DNA of 64,000 nucleotides from Brachypodius melanocephalos (GCA_013398615.1 VZSR01002145.1:470156-534155); one strand, 5' to 3'. Shown: positions 25,013 through 40,000, counted from the stretch's first letter. Notes: a model not told the origin generated them from the sequence alone. Numbers and translations: made by a program.

Positions 25013-28000
25013 CTGCGGGGACACCCAGGGACAGTCAGACACAGCCCTGCCTCACTGGGAGCCCCCAGGGACAGCCCTGCCTGCACGGAGCTCGCTCTGC
25101 ACCGGGTGACAATGAGCAATTCCAGCAGAGCCAGAGGTTAAACAGATCAGACACAGAGCAGCATCATCCACATCTATTACACTGCCATATAAAACTACAT
25201 TGTCTTCACTGTGCATCACTCCTCCCACTGCCAGCTGCAAAACTCACAGATACTGAAATACTGGCACTGCAGTTATATCCACCCTACTGCCCTGAATTTA
25301 GAATCAGACTGCTTTCTAAGCCAAACATCCCATGTTGTTTAGATAAGCACATGGATACCACATGGGCCAGATATAAGAAGCTTCACTTACATCCATAAAA
25401 GGCTCTGGAAATGATCTGCCTCTTCATGCTTTCACACAACATCTTTAGTGGAGTTCTGTGGACAGGCATCAACAGGACAAGAGCAGGTGGTGAGGACAGA
25501 GAGCATCAGGAATTTCATGCTCATCCCTGTGTCCTACACACAGCAATTTTTTTCTCTGCACCAAGATTTATTTAGTTAAAGGACATAGTAATAACCAACT
25601 TCACTTATTAAAGCATTTCCCCCACCACCATTTTGGCCCCAGACAGATTTCCACACAGCCACAATTGCTGCAGGTGCACTGTAGAGATCTGTGTCAAACT
25701 GAACTGTTGCCTTTCATTCAACTGTTAGTGACTTGTTAAAGATAACATTCCCAGAGCTGAAGTATTTCACACTAGACAAAAGAACTGGATGTAATTTTTC
25801 TATGTGATTTGAGCATAGTTTAATAGGTTAATAAACTAAATTCCTTGCTGCCCAAATTAATCTTTTATGTTAGAAACTACTTGAAAATTGTTACTCTTTT
25901 TCTTGAGTGCTGCAACCACTCAAACCTTCCTGCTTTTACCTGTGGCACGCACAGTCCCCAGGTAAGCTCTCTGCACAGCTTGCTCACCGGTCATGGATGC
26001 AGTTGCAGCAGCTGGGAATGTCGTAGGGAGAGCTGCCCATAGAACAGGAGACACAGGAGGAGCCCTGGCTGCAGTGCTCCAGCTGCCACGACAGCAGGTT
26101 TGCCCCAAAGCCTTGCATCTCTATCATCTCACTGGTGTCTGTGGAAAAACCAAACAAGGCAGAAGGACATCAGCCTTTTCCCTTCTCTCCCCCTCCTCCT
26201 TCTGTGCATCCTGGTGGTTCATGCTTCACTTCTCAACAGGCTGTGAACCTTGGTTCCAGAAACAGGAGAGCAGCATCCTCAGAATCACTGCTCTGGACCT
26301 GCAGCATGCTGTGCAGGGTCCCTTCCCAGGAAGCCAAACCCCTTCACCATTTGCCCCTCTCTTGCCCATGCGTATCTCCGTTCATGTTTCAAGAGAATAG
26401 AGAAAAGGATGCTGCAGTAACAACTAAACTGGTTCTTGTGTAATACTATGGAAATGCTATTTATGGCCAGAAGAGATAATCTAGCCCAACCTTCTATTTA
26501 ATTCAGGCCTCAGAATTTCATTTTGCGGTTCCTGGAATCAGCCATGGAACTGCTGGTCCAGCCAGACTGAAAGCTGGAGCACAAAAGAAATTAAGGCAAA
26601 CCGAGTCACTTTCAGAAGATGCTTCTTCCCCCCGCAGAACCAGATCCTAAAATACACAGGACAGTTCCAGTCCTGCTAATGTCCACACTATATTTATAAA
26701 AGGATACTGTCTACAGGAGTATGTGATCCAGTACAATGCAGCTCCCTGAGTTATCCCTGCCCCACGAAATCTATTTGCCTTTTTAACCAGCTTCAGAAAG
26801 GCAACTCAAAAAATCAGCAGCTCCCTTCAGAAAGCTTGGTTTCAGCTCTTCAGCCTTCCCAGCTGGCATTTGAACTCGTGGGGTTTTTGGTTTATAATAA
26901 ATAACTGGCCTTTCAGCTCACCCATGATTAAAATTAAGGCAAATACAATAATGTATGTCATAAAGTATGCCACTAAATTACCAGTTACAAGCAAAATCCA
27001 GTCCCCTGGGCCGTGCTTTTAAAACAGGTATTTGTTGAGTGGTGGGGGGGGCAATTCCAAACCATCTCATGCATTTTAAATCAAGGTAGCACAAAGCATT
27101 TTAGGAGTGCCTATTAGAAAGTGGGCAGAGGTGAGGGAGGAGTGGAGTAAACCCATTTGTTGACAGAAAAAGCACAGGCTCATGCGGAAGCAGTCATGTG
27201 TGTTTCATTTCACAAAACAAAGTGTGATGCAAAAATGCTCTTCACCTTAATTCTTCAGGAAGGAGCTGAATGACCCAGTCTTTATTGCAGCTTCTTATTG
27301 GGTTCAAATAAAAACCACTGGATAAACATTTTTAAATTATTAGTTTTTGCCTCCCCTCTGTAGACAGGAAAATTGTTTTTTTCAGTTTTAGTTTTTTATT
27401 CTGTTTTTTAGAGAAACAAGGAAAGAACCCCACAGAACCTAAAGATTCAGATGAAAGGTACCTGAATTAGTGAAGAATTAGAGTGAACAGCATCTTTTAT
27501 TTAATTGTAGTGGTGTTAGCTGTAACTTCAGCTACATGCAAAAGTCAAGCATGTTGCAAAATGTCAAAGCAGATGGCTGACAAACCTGCTACAACAGTGT
27601 TGTCATTATGGGTTGGGGCTGCTGGAGAGACAGCAGCCCAGCCAGGCTATTCCCAAACACATCTCTAACTCTACCATCCGCTTCAAGATTAGATAACCAA
27701 AAGCAGACACCTGACAGCCATTCTAGTGGGATAACTTACATATTCTATCAGCTGACTAAAGACTGATTTGTGTTCCCTATGCTTAATGTGTATGTGGCAG
27801 TTAAATGTTCTCCTTCCCATTTTTGCCCACAACCAGGCACAATCAGTTAGGACACACTGAAACTTCCTAAAACTGTGTCTTTTTTTCAAGGAGAACACTA
27901 TTTTTAGAACTTCTTTCTGTCCATACCTTCCAAGAACTCTATTAACTTGGGCTGGGCTTTATCAATTTCCAGGGGCTGCTCCCTTGGGATAAGTGTGTGG

Positions 28001-31000
28001 GCAGTCTGGAAGAACTGAGGCTCTCCTTAGGACACCTGTTCATACCCTGGCCTAACCCAGAACTTCAGCACTGTACAGAGATGCGGGGCAATTACTGTTT
28101 CTTGCAGTCAGTCCCACCAGTCCAGGGTGTAAAAGCAAACACTTCTCAGAATTCAGAGCTAAACTACTGCCAAATGCACATACATCTTGAGAACACCAAC
28201 TTAAATAATATGAAGAAATAGATGACAAATTTGTGGAGGGTGGTGGAGCTCACAGCTGATCCTCTGAAGCCTACCCAGCCTATGGATGCAAGTGGAATGA
28301 AAGCACTGACCCCAGACAGGCACTGCATCTCCACACAGCCTTGTCTGCATACTCTGCTACCTCATCTGTGAGATCACAAAGCTGTTACGCTCCCTCCTTC
28401 TCTCCTGAGAACCTGCTCTAGCATGCAGCCTTCATGAAGGTGGGGCAGGAAGCCCCACAGGAGAGGAGGTTTGCTGCTCAGCAGCACACACATCAAGGGA
28501 GAAGGAAGATGCTGTTGCCACTCCTCACGGGCTGTGAGCTCATTCCCAGCCTCTGTGCACAGTCACCTCCATCTCCAGATCTCATGGTGCAACTGGAATG
28601 TCTGTCCCTGTAATAATGCCAACACTGTTGTACGCATCAGTGGAAGGAGCTGCAAGAGAGCTCTGGGACACAGGGGGAGGAGGATAAAAACCTTTCATCC
28701 TATTAGGAGCTGTGAGGTTCCGAGAGCAGATCATTGATAGCATTGCGTGTAGCTTATCTTCCTCCTCCTCATCATCGTCAACAGAGGTAGAGCGGCTGGC
28801 AGCTAAGTGGTGGTAGTTAATAGTTACTGCTCAAAGAAAATAGTGAAAGAGGAGCATAAGAAGAAAGAACTCAATGCTGTGGGAAAGCTCAAAAGGACAT
28901 GGTCAGCAAAGACAAAGGACCTGAATCGTGTCCTCTGCTCGAGGGCACAAGCTCTTGTAAATGGGTGTGAAAAAACTGAGTTTCTTACAGAAAAAAAGCA
29001 TGCTCCACCAAACTCAGGCCAGCCTTTGAGTGTGCACAGGCTGTGAGAGCACACAAGGCACACCATGGCAAGGGAGAAAGATCCCAGTGCCAGCCTGCAG
29101 CAGCTGAGTATGCTTTTGAGCAAAGCTCCACGGGAATCCTAGGCTCCAGCTAGCTTCCGTCCTTCACTGTGCCCTTAGCAATGCTGTGGCCCCTTCTTTG
29201 AAACCTGTGCCAGATGCATCTGGACAGCAAACCCTCGCTCCCAGCTGTGTGTGGCTCTGCAGACAGGCAGAGGTCCTGCCTGGCACAGGACCTGCAGCTC
29301 CTGGCCCCTGGGCTCTGCAGCCTCTTCACCAGGCCAAGGCACAAGGTGCTTTGCTGGTGTGTGCATGGACTTACCTGTGCCAGCCCAGGAACCCTGACAA
29401 AGCCCAGCCAGGACTGTGGGCCAGGCCTGGGAGGATGCAGAGGAGACTCCTGCTTTCTCAGCTGCAGTAACTCCCCTGTAAACTTTAGGGTCTGATCTTC
29501 CCAGGAAATTCTTGCTTCTTTGCCAAGGGGAATAAAACTGAACATGCTGTTTGAGAACTAGCTCAAATGCCTTCTTGCATGTAAGGAATTTGTATTCACT
29601 GATGACATGAGGTGGTTTGGTGCTTGGGAATTCATTTCGTTTCCTTGGAAGGGCCTTTATTTATCCATTGTGAAGTTGGTGCTTCGAAGCCAGGAAAACT
29701 TAGCCCAGGGAGTTCTTGGGGTACTTTTAAGAGTTTATGATTGGGTTTTTTCCTAATAAAAACATTATGAGGAAGCACTGTGGCTGGTAAAAATATCCTC
29801 ACTTCAGGAGCAAAACTGCTCTGGGCTAGTCAACCCATCTTTTTTGTTTCAGTCTCAGTTTGCAAGCCCAGGGGAGTATTTTGAAAGCTTCCTCTGTAAA
29901 ATACAGAGTAAATGTAAGATTCCCCACCTCAACTCCATTTCCACTAAAACAGTAAGTCTCACTGCATTAAGGAAACCTAAGCTGTACCTGCTGATCACAA
30001 TTATTTCTCTGTGAAATTTATTAGAGGTTTGGGTTTTTTACCCCCTTACGAAAACGTGGCTTGTCACGTGCAGGTACTTCCCAGGATATTACTTCAGGAT
30101 TTTCTCAGGTGCCGGATTTGGTTTTTCTTTTCAAACAAAGCAGAACAGAGGCACTTACTGTTATCGTGTTTGTGTCCAGGATAAATAATTCTGAAGACAT
30201 AGTCTGTGGATGTGTCCTCAGCTGGCATCTCTTCCAGGTCCACTGATTTGTTGCTGTTCCGTTTTCGAAGCTTTGGAAACACCTTGCCCTAGAGAAAATA
30301 ATAATTCCATACATTCAGCTCTGAGTGACTAACAGAGTACAACAAACTAAGTACTGCAGACCTCTGGCATTTTAAATCTCCAAACTTTCAATGTTGGGAG
30401 GAGATGAGGGAGAAAATAGTTGAGTCATATACAGCTGGTGATTTAGCAGTACTTAATACTACTCTTCTGTGTGCTATAAACCAGCCTCTTCTTGTAGTCT
30501 ATGGGAACTGGGCAACCCAAGCCTCTGGCAGCAGCTTGTCCAGTCCCTCTGAGTCTCACTGCTGTAGTGTGGGTTTGTATGTTGATGCAACAGCAGATTC
30601 CAACTCATTGCTCAATGGGGTAATGAAAGTATGAAAAATTTTTACAGACCATGTGTATAAGAAGCAAGCTGGACTAAATTGAATTATTCCTCATCCTACT
30701 TTACTATAAAGCAGCTGGAAGTCAGTGCCCAGACCCTGTGGAGCAGAGCTACCAACACCAGCCTCACCCAAGAGCTCACAGGAAGAAGCAGTACCTTGCC
30801 CTGCTGGGACCACAGCGGGGGCTCCAGCTGGCCACGGGGCAGGAGCCCATTTTCCAGACAGGACAGGAAGGCGAGGAGGTGCCCTCCTTGGGGGAAGTGC
30901 AGCGGAGGCCTCTGGGTCCCATCCTGACTCACCAGCACTAATGTCCATCTGCTTTCTGCTGCAAGGAGGACAAGGGAGTCCACACTGTTACATCAGAGCC

Positions 31001-34000
31001 TCGATTTTCTGCTCTTACCTTCTGAGTAAATTTTATTTGGGATCATCTCTAAGTAGATAAATAAACCTTTGTAAGGCACAGTGTGATCTAAGGATGATAT
31101 CAACCCTTTAGTCCTAAAGAAACTCAAGATACAAGCAAACTATGAAAGCCTCATACAGTTGTCATTCTCTATCAGCTGGAGATTTTAACACTCATTCCCA
31201 CAAGCCAGAACTATCAGAGGTGTTCCTGACACTGAGGGAGGAAAATCAATCATTCAAGTGGCTCTCCTGTTTATGTATTTTTAACAAATATATGCCCAAG
31301 GGTTATGCTTACGTTGCTGATGGCAGTGGATGCAGACGATCTGGCTCAGTGGCACAATCAATGCGTAGTCCCAGTAAACACTAAAAGGGAAGGAAAGTGC
31401 AGGAAACATTGTTTTTTCCATATTCAGGAAGGCTTGCAGTTCCAAGCACCTGATAGAAAGACTCTGCTAAGTTGACGGCTGCCTATTAAATTTGGTCAAT
31501 TAAAGTAAATTATTAGTTAAGTCAATGGCAAAGGAAAGCTAGTTTCTCCACACTGATTATTCTGGTACCAGGTTTGTACAACCTCTGCTTCCCCCTTCCC
31601 CTCCCCTTCCTCTTTCCTGGTGCCCCCCAGCAGGTTACACAGTGCTTCCCATCTTTCCTCAGTGCAATGAGTACCTTTTCTCCAGTTCTGAATCTCCAAG
31701 AGTTCCATTCATCAGCTGATTTGGAGTCCATTTTAATGTCAAACTATCTGCTGATTGATGAAGGGAGAGATACCCAGGAATTGCCTCCAAGTCATCTTTC
31801 TGTTCACAGAAGCAACAAACAGACAACCCAGGTGACTTAAGTGCACAAAACATATGCATAAAATATATGTTCCAGTCTTTCTGTACCCCACAAATTCCAA
31901 GGCTGCAGTATCTGGGAAGTGCTGAGGGAAACTGTAACAGCAAAAGTACCGGTAATACAATGTTGCTACTAGAAAGAGGGGGGGAAAAACCACAAAACAG
32001 CTGGTTTATGAAATACAGTTCAGTATGTTTCTTCCTGCCTACAGGCCCTCTGCTCATTGACAGCGGTCAGGCAGTGAAAGCATCTGTGACATGTCAAACC
32101 TAGCCCAGCACAGGAGAGGGAAGCAGAAGGCAGCCGTGTGCTGAGAACAGAGTGCAGTGAGCCCCTGGCAGGTGTGAGCTGTGCCCGGGCACAGCGGCGC
32201 CTCCCGCAGTCCCGGCCCAGGCTGCAGCACTCACCGGCTGCACCAGGACGTTGTTCTTGCCGTAGAGCAGGTGCGTGCGGGAGTTCTGGTGCAGGGACTC
32301 CACGTACTCCCGAGCCGAGGCGGCAAAGCGATCCTCCGACGTGCTGCCGCTGGAGTGGCGCTTCCGGATCTGCACACACAGCAGGGCACGTCAGGCAGGG
32401 CACAGCGCAGAAACTGAGCCTCTAGAGACTGCAACTCTTGTGCAGCCACGGGGCTTTGCAGAGACATCACCTGGACTCTTAACCCAGCCCCTCCCCTAGC
32501 AGCTCAGAATTTCTTGTGAACTACCTGCTCAGATCACAACTGTCAAAAGCCACAGAATTTTACTGCTGGATCTCAAACTTTTCTACATACAGATAAAGAG
32601 GACACTGTGGCCAAATGGACTTCTAATCCATAATGAAGCCCCGTTACAGAAGAGAGAAGAAAGGCTGTTCCAGATTGAGGTATCTCCCTCTTGGGGCTGT
32701 TTGTATTATCAGCTATGCCCTATCTCAGGAACAGGCACAGAGTAAATACCTACTCCCAGGGCTGGGCGCTTGGAGGGCGAGTCCTGGCGGCCGTGCGCGC
32801 CGTGGATGCGGTGCCGCTGCACCAGCTCGTCGGCCGAGGGGTCTGTCCAGTAATGGTCAGCTGTCTTCAGCTTGGTGTACTCCAGAGCACACGGTCCAAC
32901 TAGGAAAAGAGACCAAGGGAGAAACCTCTGAGTCTGTTCAGAGACCTACCCACAGCTATCCTGCTGGCTGAGCACTGAAGGTGAGATTTCCTTCTCAAGC
33001 CAAGTGAATATTAATGGTCACTGATTCTAGGGGATCAGCCCACCATACAGACAACATAACAATGTACCACTCCTACTAGCCAGGGCTGTGTAAGAGTATT
33101 CCTGTAGGACACAGCAGCATCAGCAGTTACGAACTGCCAGTAAACATTCAGTAAAAATCCACTCCCATTCTGCTTTCTGATCCAACCAATAATTACTAAT
33201 AAAACCAGATCATCAGTCCCTTCTGGTCTGCAACAAAACATAATCACTGTTGCTCTATTATAAATAGTTAACTACATACAAGATATAAAATTCACCTCTT
33301 GTAACACGGTCATAACGCAAAATGCTTTAAGAAACTATTTATTTTCTTCAGCATAAGAAGTAACTTTGCAAGAACTCACCTAGCAGAGAAGCCAGTATTG
33401 GGCCACAAACAGGATCTGCCAGTAAAGCTTCCTTTTCATAGTATTTACTAGGAATAAAAGATCAGAGCCCAGTGAAAAACATTACTTGGTATGAACCATT
33501 TCAAAGCTTGGGTTTAGCTACAGGTCTAACACAATGGGCTTCTCAATATGCTCGTTCTGTGTCATCTGTTTTTCAACTGAGCTCGGAGAGGCAGGGCAGG
33601 AGCTTGCCTTGTGCTCACTGTGTTTACCCAGTATATTTGATTTGGGGCTTTGGGCAGAATTACAGTATGGGAACAAACAATAGTTCTCTGCAAGCAATTT
33701 TGTCCATTTTCCTCAGAGACAAAACAATCCACACATTCTTAAACATCTCTTCCATCTGTGAGGAATCATCTTGAAATGCTGTGAAGAACAATGAACTACT
33801 ACATTGCTCTTGCAATGACCCCAAAGTCTTGCCATTGCAGCAATCAAAGCTGCTTTACAAAATGACACAAGCAAAAAATCCAAACACCCACAGTTCTTGA
33901 ATGCCACTGTCCTCTGTGGTCTGTTCACTAGATGGGGCTCAAACTCTAAAGCACTTGCTTCTCCTCCAGAACAGAACAGCTGAAGGACGTGAACATGGAG

Positions 34001-37000
34001 CATTTGAGCAGTAATGACACAAAAAATGCATGGTAAAAAGCCTTATGAAAAGATTTGTTTTATTCACCAAGTCAGGTTCTCAACATCACACACCTGCAAC
34101 AAAGGACCTGATCCTAACTCATCTGAACAGATGGGGAAGGCAGTGAGATGAACATCTACAACACACAGTGATGGAACAACTGAGAGCAAACTCCCCTGAT
34201 GTGTCTCCTGTGGATTATGTGGAAAAGAAATTAAAACCCCTTGTACCCATGTATCTGCAGACACTGAGGAACTGGACTAAAATTCTTTCATTAACTGTGT
34301 CTCTGGGACATACCCAACCCTCCTCTGTCTCTTCTGCACACAGCTCATAAATGCCAAGCTGGTATTACATATCCCAGAGCAACAGTTTGCTTGAACAGCA
34401 CAAAGACCTTTCTTACATTCTCTTGCTTTTAGTGGCAAGATGCATCAGGAAAATAAAGCTGATGACACGGAAAACAGTAACACAAACTTGGAAAATACTG
34501 AGAAAACAGCTGTTTTGCCCTTAGCTCTCATCCTTGTTCAAACCCATTGGCTTGGGATAAACAAGAATGTCTTGCCAGTGCAGAAAGACAGGAGCACCCC
34601 TGCCAGCAAACTGCCTTTCTGGGACCAGGCCAAGCTTTAGGGTCCCTTCCTTTCTCTTTTTATGGGACATTGTCCTCAGTGTGCCCCATTAAGTCTTCTG
34701 TATCATGGGTATGGGAGGGCAGGAAGGGTAGGAATTAAGAGCCCCTCCATGTCAAACCACAGCTGATGCTGGGCATCAGGAAGCAAGAACGGAACAGAGA
34801 GGACTCATCTTTGTCTCTTAAGCAGTCTGTGGAGAATACATCCATAAAGCATTGATGCTCTTCTCTGGTTTTGCAAGGCAAGACTTTCACTTTACAGAAA
34901 GCTTGATTTTTCTAAAAAGGAAACATGATTCAAAGAACCTGTTCTCACAACCATAAGGATTTATGTCACTAGCTCCTCCTGTTCTAATTCTCCTTTCTTT
35001 CATCTACAAAAGGCATTTTCTTCCCTGACATCCTAAAGTTCCAAAGGATTATTCTCAACTCATGACTTATTAGAAGTTATTTCTATTCCACTAAGGTCTA
35101 GGTCCCATTAGAATATGGGCACCTAATAAACTTGAAGTTATGTTTGTAGCTGATTTCTGGAAAGCTGAATGCCTGTTAAATGTTTTTTTGTAAGCCTGAA
35201 ACACTGTCAATGATGAAAAACTGAAGTACTTTTTTTTTTTTTCTAAAAGCCTATGTAGCTGGTTTTCATCTTAGTAGAAGCCTGCATCACAGCGATTTGC
35301 CGAAGACTTTTGATGAAATCCCTTGCTGCAGACACCTAAATGCATCAGTCCAACAAATCCTCTTGCTTCTGCTGCTTTCCTTACCTGCAGTTATCAACAA
35401 TGTACTGCACAATCTTGTCCAGCACCTTCTCAATCAAGGCTGTCCGAACCCAGATGTGCTTGATGGCCTGAGGTGTCAGGACAGGTGTTTTGCTTGTGGT
35501 TGATCCCTGCCTTTTGAGGGGTTCCTGCCCATTTGGCTGATTTTTCCTGCAAAAGGTGATAAAATAAAAGTAGTCAGAATTTGCAGTTTGATGACAGCTC
35601 CATCCTCCAGTGAAACCCATCCTCCTGCATGGTCAGGAAGACACGTGACACCACTGACAGCAGAGCAATTCGGGGGTGTTCAGCTGCATCCTAAACAGGG
35701 CTTTTCTTGAGCCACAGCCTCAGGAACAGTTAGGCTGTTACAGCCCTTCTGTCTCATTTCATACATCCAGCAGAGCGAGTCCACCCGCTGCACTATTTCC
35801 CAACAGTATCTTTGCTGTGCATATTTTCTACAGCACTTCAATTTTGTGGCTGTTAATAGCTGAAAAACACTCAAAATTTGTCCAAGAGAAACCACAGAAT
35901 TTAAGTTTATTTGCTCCTCTCTGTTAGAGGACACAGCCAAAGTTCTCTGGTGGTCAGAGGGGTGTTTGTGTGGGCTCTTAACCAGAAGAGAGGCTGGTGA
36001 ATTTTCAGTAGAAAGCATCCTTCTTCCCAACATTTAAAAAACTAAAATTAATTAAATCTCTGTCTGTATCAGTAGGCATAATTAAAAATATATCTAAAAC
36101 AGGCATATATCTGTCAAAAACTACATAACAAAGTCTGATAATTACAAGTCTAATAAAGACAAATGTCAGAAAATTACACAGAAATATAAGTGCTAATTCA
36201 ATAACTGTCAATAATTGAAGACAAGCTCTCTCAGCAAGGCCCTTTTTACAGCAAATTGATCAGAGGTTAAAAGTTCCTATGATGTGCAAAGAGCTCTTAG
36301 GGCTCAGCAGTGCCTACAAACAGAATTAAAAATGCTCTTGTCCTGAGCTTATAGGACAGGACACTCATGCCCTGTGACTCCATCTGCAGAACCACATGGA
36401 AAGTTTTAACTTTGCTACTCACCACCAGCAAGAAGACTTTCAGTAACCTCAAGTCCTTGACTCCAGGATTCTGTTGTGCTTAAGTCCAGCATGTATTGAA
36501 CAGCTTTCCTATAGCATCCTTCTTCCCATTACTCTTCGTATCCATTAATTTAACTGTTTCTGCTATGATACCTCCAAATTTGTTCCTGGGTTGGCAGGAG
36601 CATGCCAAAACAGCTTTTCCAGTTTGTCTGTTCTTGAGTTTCTCCTTCCACCCCCTCCCTTCCCACCAACAGTCCAAGCTGGTCCACCATACCCTGACTG
36701 TGAGCCCTCTCTGAAATCACCAGTAATTAGTCACTTCTGTTGCTGTGTGTGGGCTGAATGTGCTCCTCTGCTGTACTGAGAAGCAAAATGAAACACCAAA
36801 GCCCCAGCTCCCCATCTCTGTCCCTTTGCTCACTGCCAGCTTGATCAAACACAAACATATACAGCCACTACCAAGACAAAGCTGCATCACCCGTGGGTGA
36901 GAGAGGCCCCTGTGCACTCCCAGCACACACACACTGGTGATAAACAGAGCTCAGCCTCACCTGCTCTCTACCTGCTGCTGCAGCTCCTGCACCTTCTTGC

Positions 37001-40000
37001 ACACATCCCCAGCTATGGCACAGGTCTTGCCCACCTTGGTGAAGAGTGCAGCCACTTTGTCGGTGCGCAGGAAGCCGGCAGCCCTGCGCTTCAGCATGTG
37101 CAGGAGACACGCCTCCACCACACCTGCGGGAAGGGACACAGCGTTAGGGTCTGCCTGCCTCCTCCTGGCCAGCACCACCTGCTCACTGCCACGGGACAGC
37201 TCTGGGTCAGGAACAGGGCTGGGGGACAGAGTGACAGACAAGAATCAGAATCAGACGATGTGAGCATGCGTCTAATCTGCAAATACAAGCACCTTGTAAA
37301 GCACAGATAATGGCAGTATATAAATGAATTGGAATTTCTTTGAGTATTTTCACCCCACTTTACATGTGCCACACACTAACACGCCCTGATGGCTACCACT
37401 AAAACACTGCACTATGCTAGCCTTGCAAGACTGCAGCAGAAATCTATCTAGCTCTCATGTAACCTGCTGCAGGGAAAGGAAATGAGAAATACAAATTAAA
37501 AAAAAAAAAAAACACCAAAACAAAACAAAAAAAAAAGCCTTCCTTGTCTATCAGCTTCTGTAATGAGACTGCAGATGACTCACAGAGTCATACGAAGGGA
37601 TGAAGGAGAACAGACCAATTCATTCACAGGTGAGGGGAAAGACCCAGCTCTGTGTGCCAGGTGTGTGCCCAGGGCAGGGCAGCCTTCCCGGGGCTCAGAG
37701 TGCAGCACTGAGCAGCACTCTCCTGTGCTGGGTGGCAGCAGGCAGCCCATGGGGACACCGCAGCTCCTCCTGCCACGTTAAATATTGGTTACAGTAACAA
37801 ACGGCACTCCATCTGCTCCGACACTCTGCCTCTCGCCCCACGCTCTGCGGCTCTTTTTGAGAGAAGGCAGCATTTTGTTGTGCTTTATGCCTAACACTGT
37901 CAGGTGCTGAGCATTTCCTCAAGACTCCTTATTTTACTTGAAGGCTCCAAAGCCCATAACACCTGAAAGCCTGCATGTGAAAAAGACCTGTCCTCCCTGT
38001 TGGAGCCCTGAAAATTAACCTGAGTCCCAGGCCAGACTGGGGGGCACACAGAAACGCCTCCTGCCTGCCTGTGGAGCCCCACCCCAGGAGCATCCTGAGC
38101 CAGACTGAGCTGCCCTAGGGCACAGCAGGGTAGTGCCCTGGCCTCAGCTCTGGCACACTCCTGTTTGCTCAGGACAGGCACCGAGCAGCAGGGCTGATGC
38201 TGCTTGCCGTGCTGGTGGCACTGGCAGCCAGAACTGCTGCCTCAGAATCCAGCCACCCCCCCAGGCACGAGAGCCTGTGCACGGCACTGGTCCCCGGCAG
38301 GAGGAGCAGGACATGCGGGCACATCCCCGAGGGACCCCCTCAACCATCAGAAACCTCCCCTGCGGTCCAAGGACTCCCATGGGTGGCAGAGGCAGAGCCT
38401 GTGGTCTGACAGGAGCAGGAGCCAGCGCTGAGGACATCTCTGGAGCCGAGCTGGTTCCCCCGGAGGGAAAGGAGCATCCGTGCCGGGAACGGCGCAGAGC
38501 GGCGGGGGCTGGCACGGGGCACAGCGAGTGATGACAGCACGGGGAAATTCCTCACAGCACGGTCTAGCTCCTGTCTAGCAACCATCACAACAGCTCTTCA
38601 CCCAGCAACTGTTTTGCTCTGTCTTTCAATTAGAAATAAAGAAAAAAGAAAAGCAGCTTTCCGGATGCCTGGAGCAATGCAGCCATTTGATTCCAAATCT
38701 TAAATGAAGCAACCTGCCTTTAAAAATAACTGCAAAGAAGTGCATTGCTGTTGCTTAGGAAACAGGCTCTCTTCCCACTTTCACCACTTTTTTTTTTTTA
38801 TTTCTTTAAAACAATGAAATATTAATGAAACAAATTTAGTGAAAAGCACAGCAGGCACAGCTTTAATTATTAATAAATCCTGCAGCTGCCACTGAGGGCA
38901 ATTTCCCCAGTGACTGTCCCCAGAGCCCCAGTATTTAATTATTCCATTGTGACATTTCTCATCACAAGAACTTGGGTAAGATTAGTCCCCAGCTGCCTAT
39001 AACACACATGTAGGGGTCATTTGGAAGGAGTGAGGCACTGGAATTTGCTGCTGTATTGGCTCAAAATGTATTTTCCACAGGACAAGAGATGAATGCATGT
39101 CCAGTTCTGTGTGTAAGGCACCCTTGGATTGGGGGGCAGGTTACAGCCCAGCCTGTGTGACCCTCAGGCCACTTCATTCTCCTGCACTTCACCCCAGGCC
39201 GTCAGCGCTCTTCTCTCCAGGCTCCTTTCTACAAGAATTATTCCAGCTGGAATACTTCCACATCTGACTTGATCTGAATGTGCTTGCAAATACACCATGG
39301 CTTTGATCCAGTTAAACTACAAAACATCCAAGCAGGGCAGCACACCTTGCGACACAGATGCCATCCCATTCCAACCCAGGGGACTGCGTGGATGCCACCC
39401 TGGTGGCACAGGACAGCAGGAAGGGATCCCTCCCACCCACAGCATGAGACTGGCACAGCACAGCAGGGAGAGAGCAGCTCCCTGGCAGAGCCCCCCAGGG
39501 CTTTCCTCTGGCTCAGTGATCTCACTGCACCTTGCCAGCATCGCCCACAGCCAAGCTCAGTCAGAAAGGAAATGTAACACATCCTGAACAAACTGGCAGA
39601 AGAGTCACCTCAAGCTGCTGAACCTTTTAAAAGACATGAGAGGACTTTGGCCTTGGTGCTTTTTGATAAACCAAAACCAGGTGATCCCTGGGAGTTACAA
39701 ACTCAGACTGCTCAGACTGCTGCCTAAAGAGGCAACACAATTAATTTCAGAGGTTATAGTGCAAGAACTTTTGGGACAGGGAAATGGGGTTATTTACCCA
39801 TTTCTGTGAAAATAAACAATTTCTCCCTTTTTGGAATTTGACACTTTAAGAAGACCTAAAAATAGATGATTTAGCTGTTCCTAGAGAAACTGGTAACATC
39901 AGAAAGGCATCACTGGGTGGTTTTGTGTACACATGCTTTTGGCTACAGGTATGTGTGCACACAGGTAAGTAACTACTGCACAGCCCAGAGTGATCCCGAG

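Larger units (their letters stand above)
26139..30158 (-). other. SGSM2: SGSM2 introns flanking the cassette exon
   Basis: This is 4 kb of intron on either side of the cassette at 28692-28826. A possible ancient CR1-type relic lies at 26465-26525. Frames such as 29150-29545 lack splice-compatible borders and domain similarity. Confidence 0.8.
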
